A stretch of DNA of 5,595 nt from an uncultured Variovorax sp. Lineage in GTDB: Bacteria; Pseudomonadota; Gammaproteobacteria; Burkholderiales; Burkholderiaceae_C. The position numbers were made by a program, and so were the translations under genes. Where the stretch lies: the NCBI GenBank assembly GCA_903872875.1, contig CAIQMJ010000055.1:1-5595 (forward strand). Reading direction: 5' to 3'. Below the pieces are notes generated by a model. It saw only the letters and a program-made list of their open reading frames with translations, had not been told where the DNA came from and made no database searches. Numbering within the stretch: the stretch's first letter is position 1; each line of letters opens with the position of its first letter. This document shows, in pieces, positions 5,582-5,595 of the stretch.

Positions 5582-5595
5582 GGCCATCGAAGCCC

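Noticed and set aside
4412..5587. Long minus-strand open frame (391 codons) opposite the alcohol dehydrogenase
   Set aside because: Low-complexity composition and complete overlap with a well-supported gene indicate a G+C artefact.

Overview
The window is G+C-rich and densely coding on the + strand. It looks like an accessory catabolic locus from a betaproteobacterium, most likely Burkholderiales (Alcaligenaceae or Comamonadaceae type). The main taxonomic clue is a stand-alone Bug/TctC-type solute-binding protein encoded next to an IclR-family regulator, an arrangement typical of that order. This assignment is inference; no rRNA or other marker is present.

Layout, left to right. Positions 1-77 hold a short AT-richer regulatory stretch with a composite inverted/direct repeat, followed by a strong ribosome binding site. 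Positions 78-803 encode an IclR-family transcription regulator. Positions 804-923 are an intergenic promoter region carrying a second, closely matching copy of the same composite repeat (24 of 29 positions identical). A tightly packed set of four genes on the same strand follows: a Bug-family periplasmic binding protein (924-1934), an NADP-dependent medium-chain reductase of the CurA/PTGR type (1964-2995), a succinate-semialdehyde-dehydrogenase-like aldehyde dehydrogenase (3021-4469), and an iron-containing alcohol dehydrogenase resembling 4-hydroxybutyrate dehydrogenase (4466-5581). The gaps are 29 nt, 25 nt and a 4-nt ATGA overlap, so one transcript is likely.

How the genes may work together. 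The alcohol dehydrogenase and aldehyde dehydrogenase form a natural pair: a 4-hydroxybutyrate-like hydroxy acid is oxidised to a semialdehyde and then to a dicarboxylate such as succinate. The medium-chain reductase could saturate an alpha,beta-unsaturated carbonyl precursor. The Bug protein would bind a carboxylate ligand in the periplasm, but no TctA/TctB membrane partners are encoded here. The IclR protein probably binds both composite repeats, controlling its own gene and the operon. Individual families are assigned with good confidence; the exact substrate is a hypothesis.

I found no mobile elements, CRISPR arrays, tRNA/rRNA genes or convincing terminators. The most useful observations are the paired operators flanking the regulator gene and the candidate C4 hydroxy-acid route.
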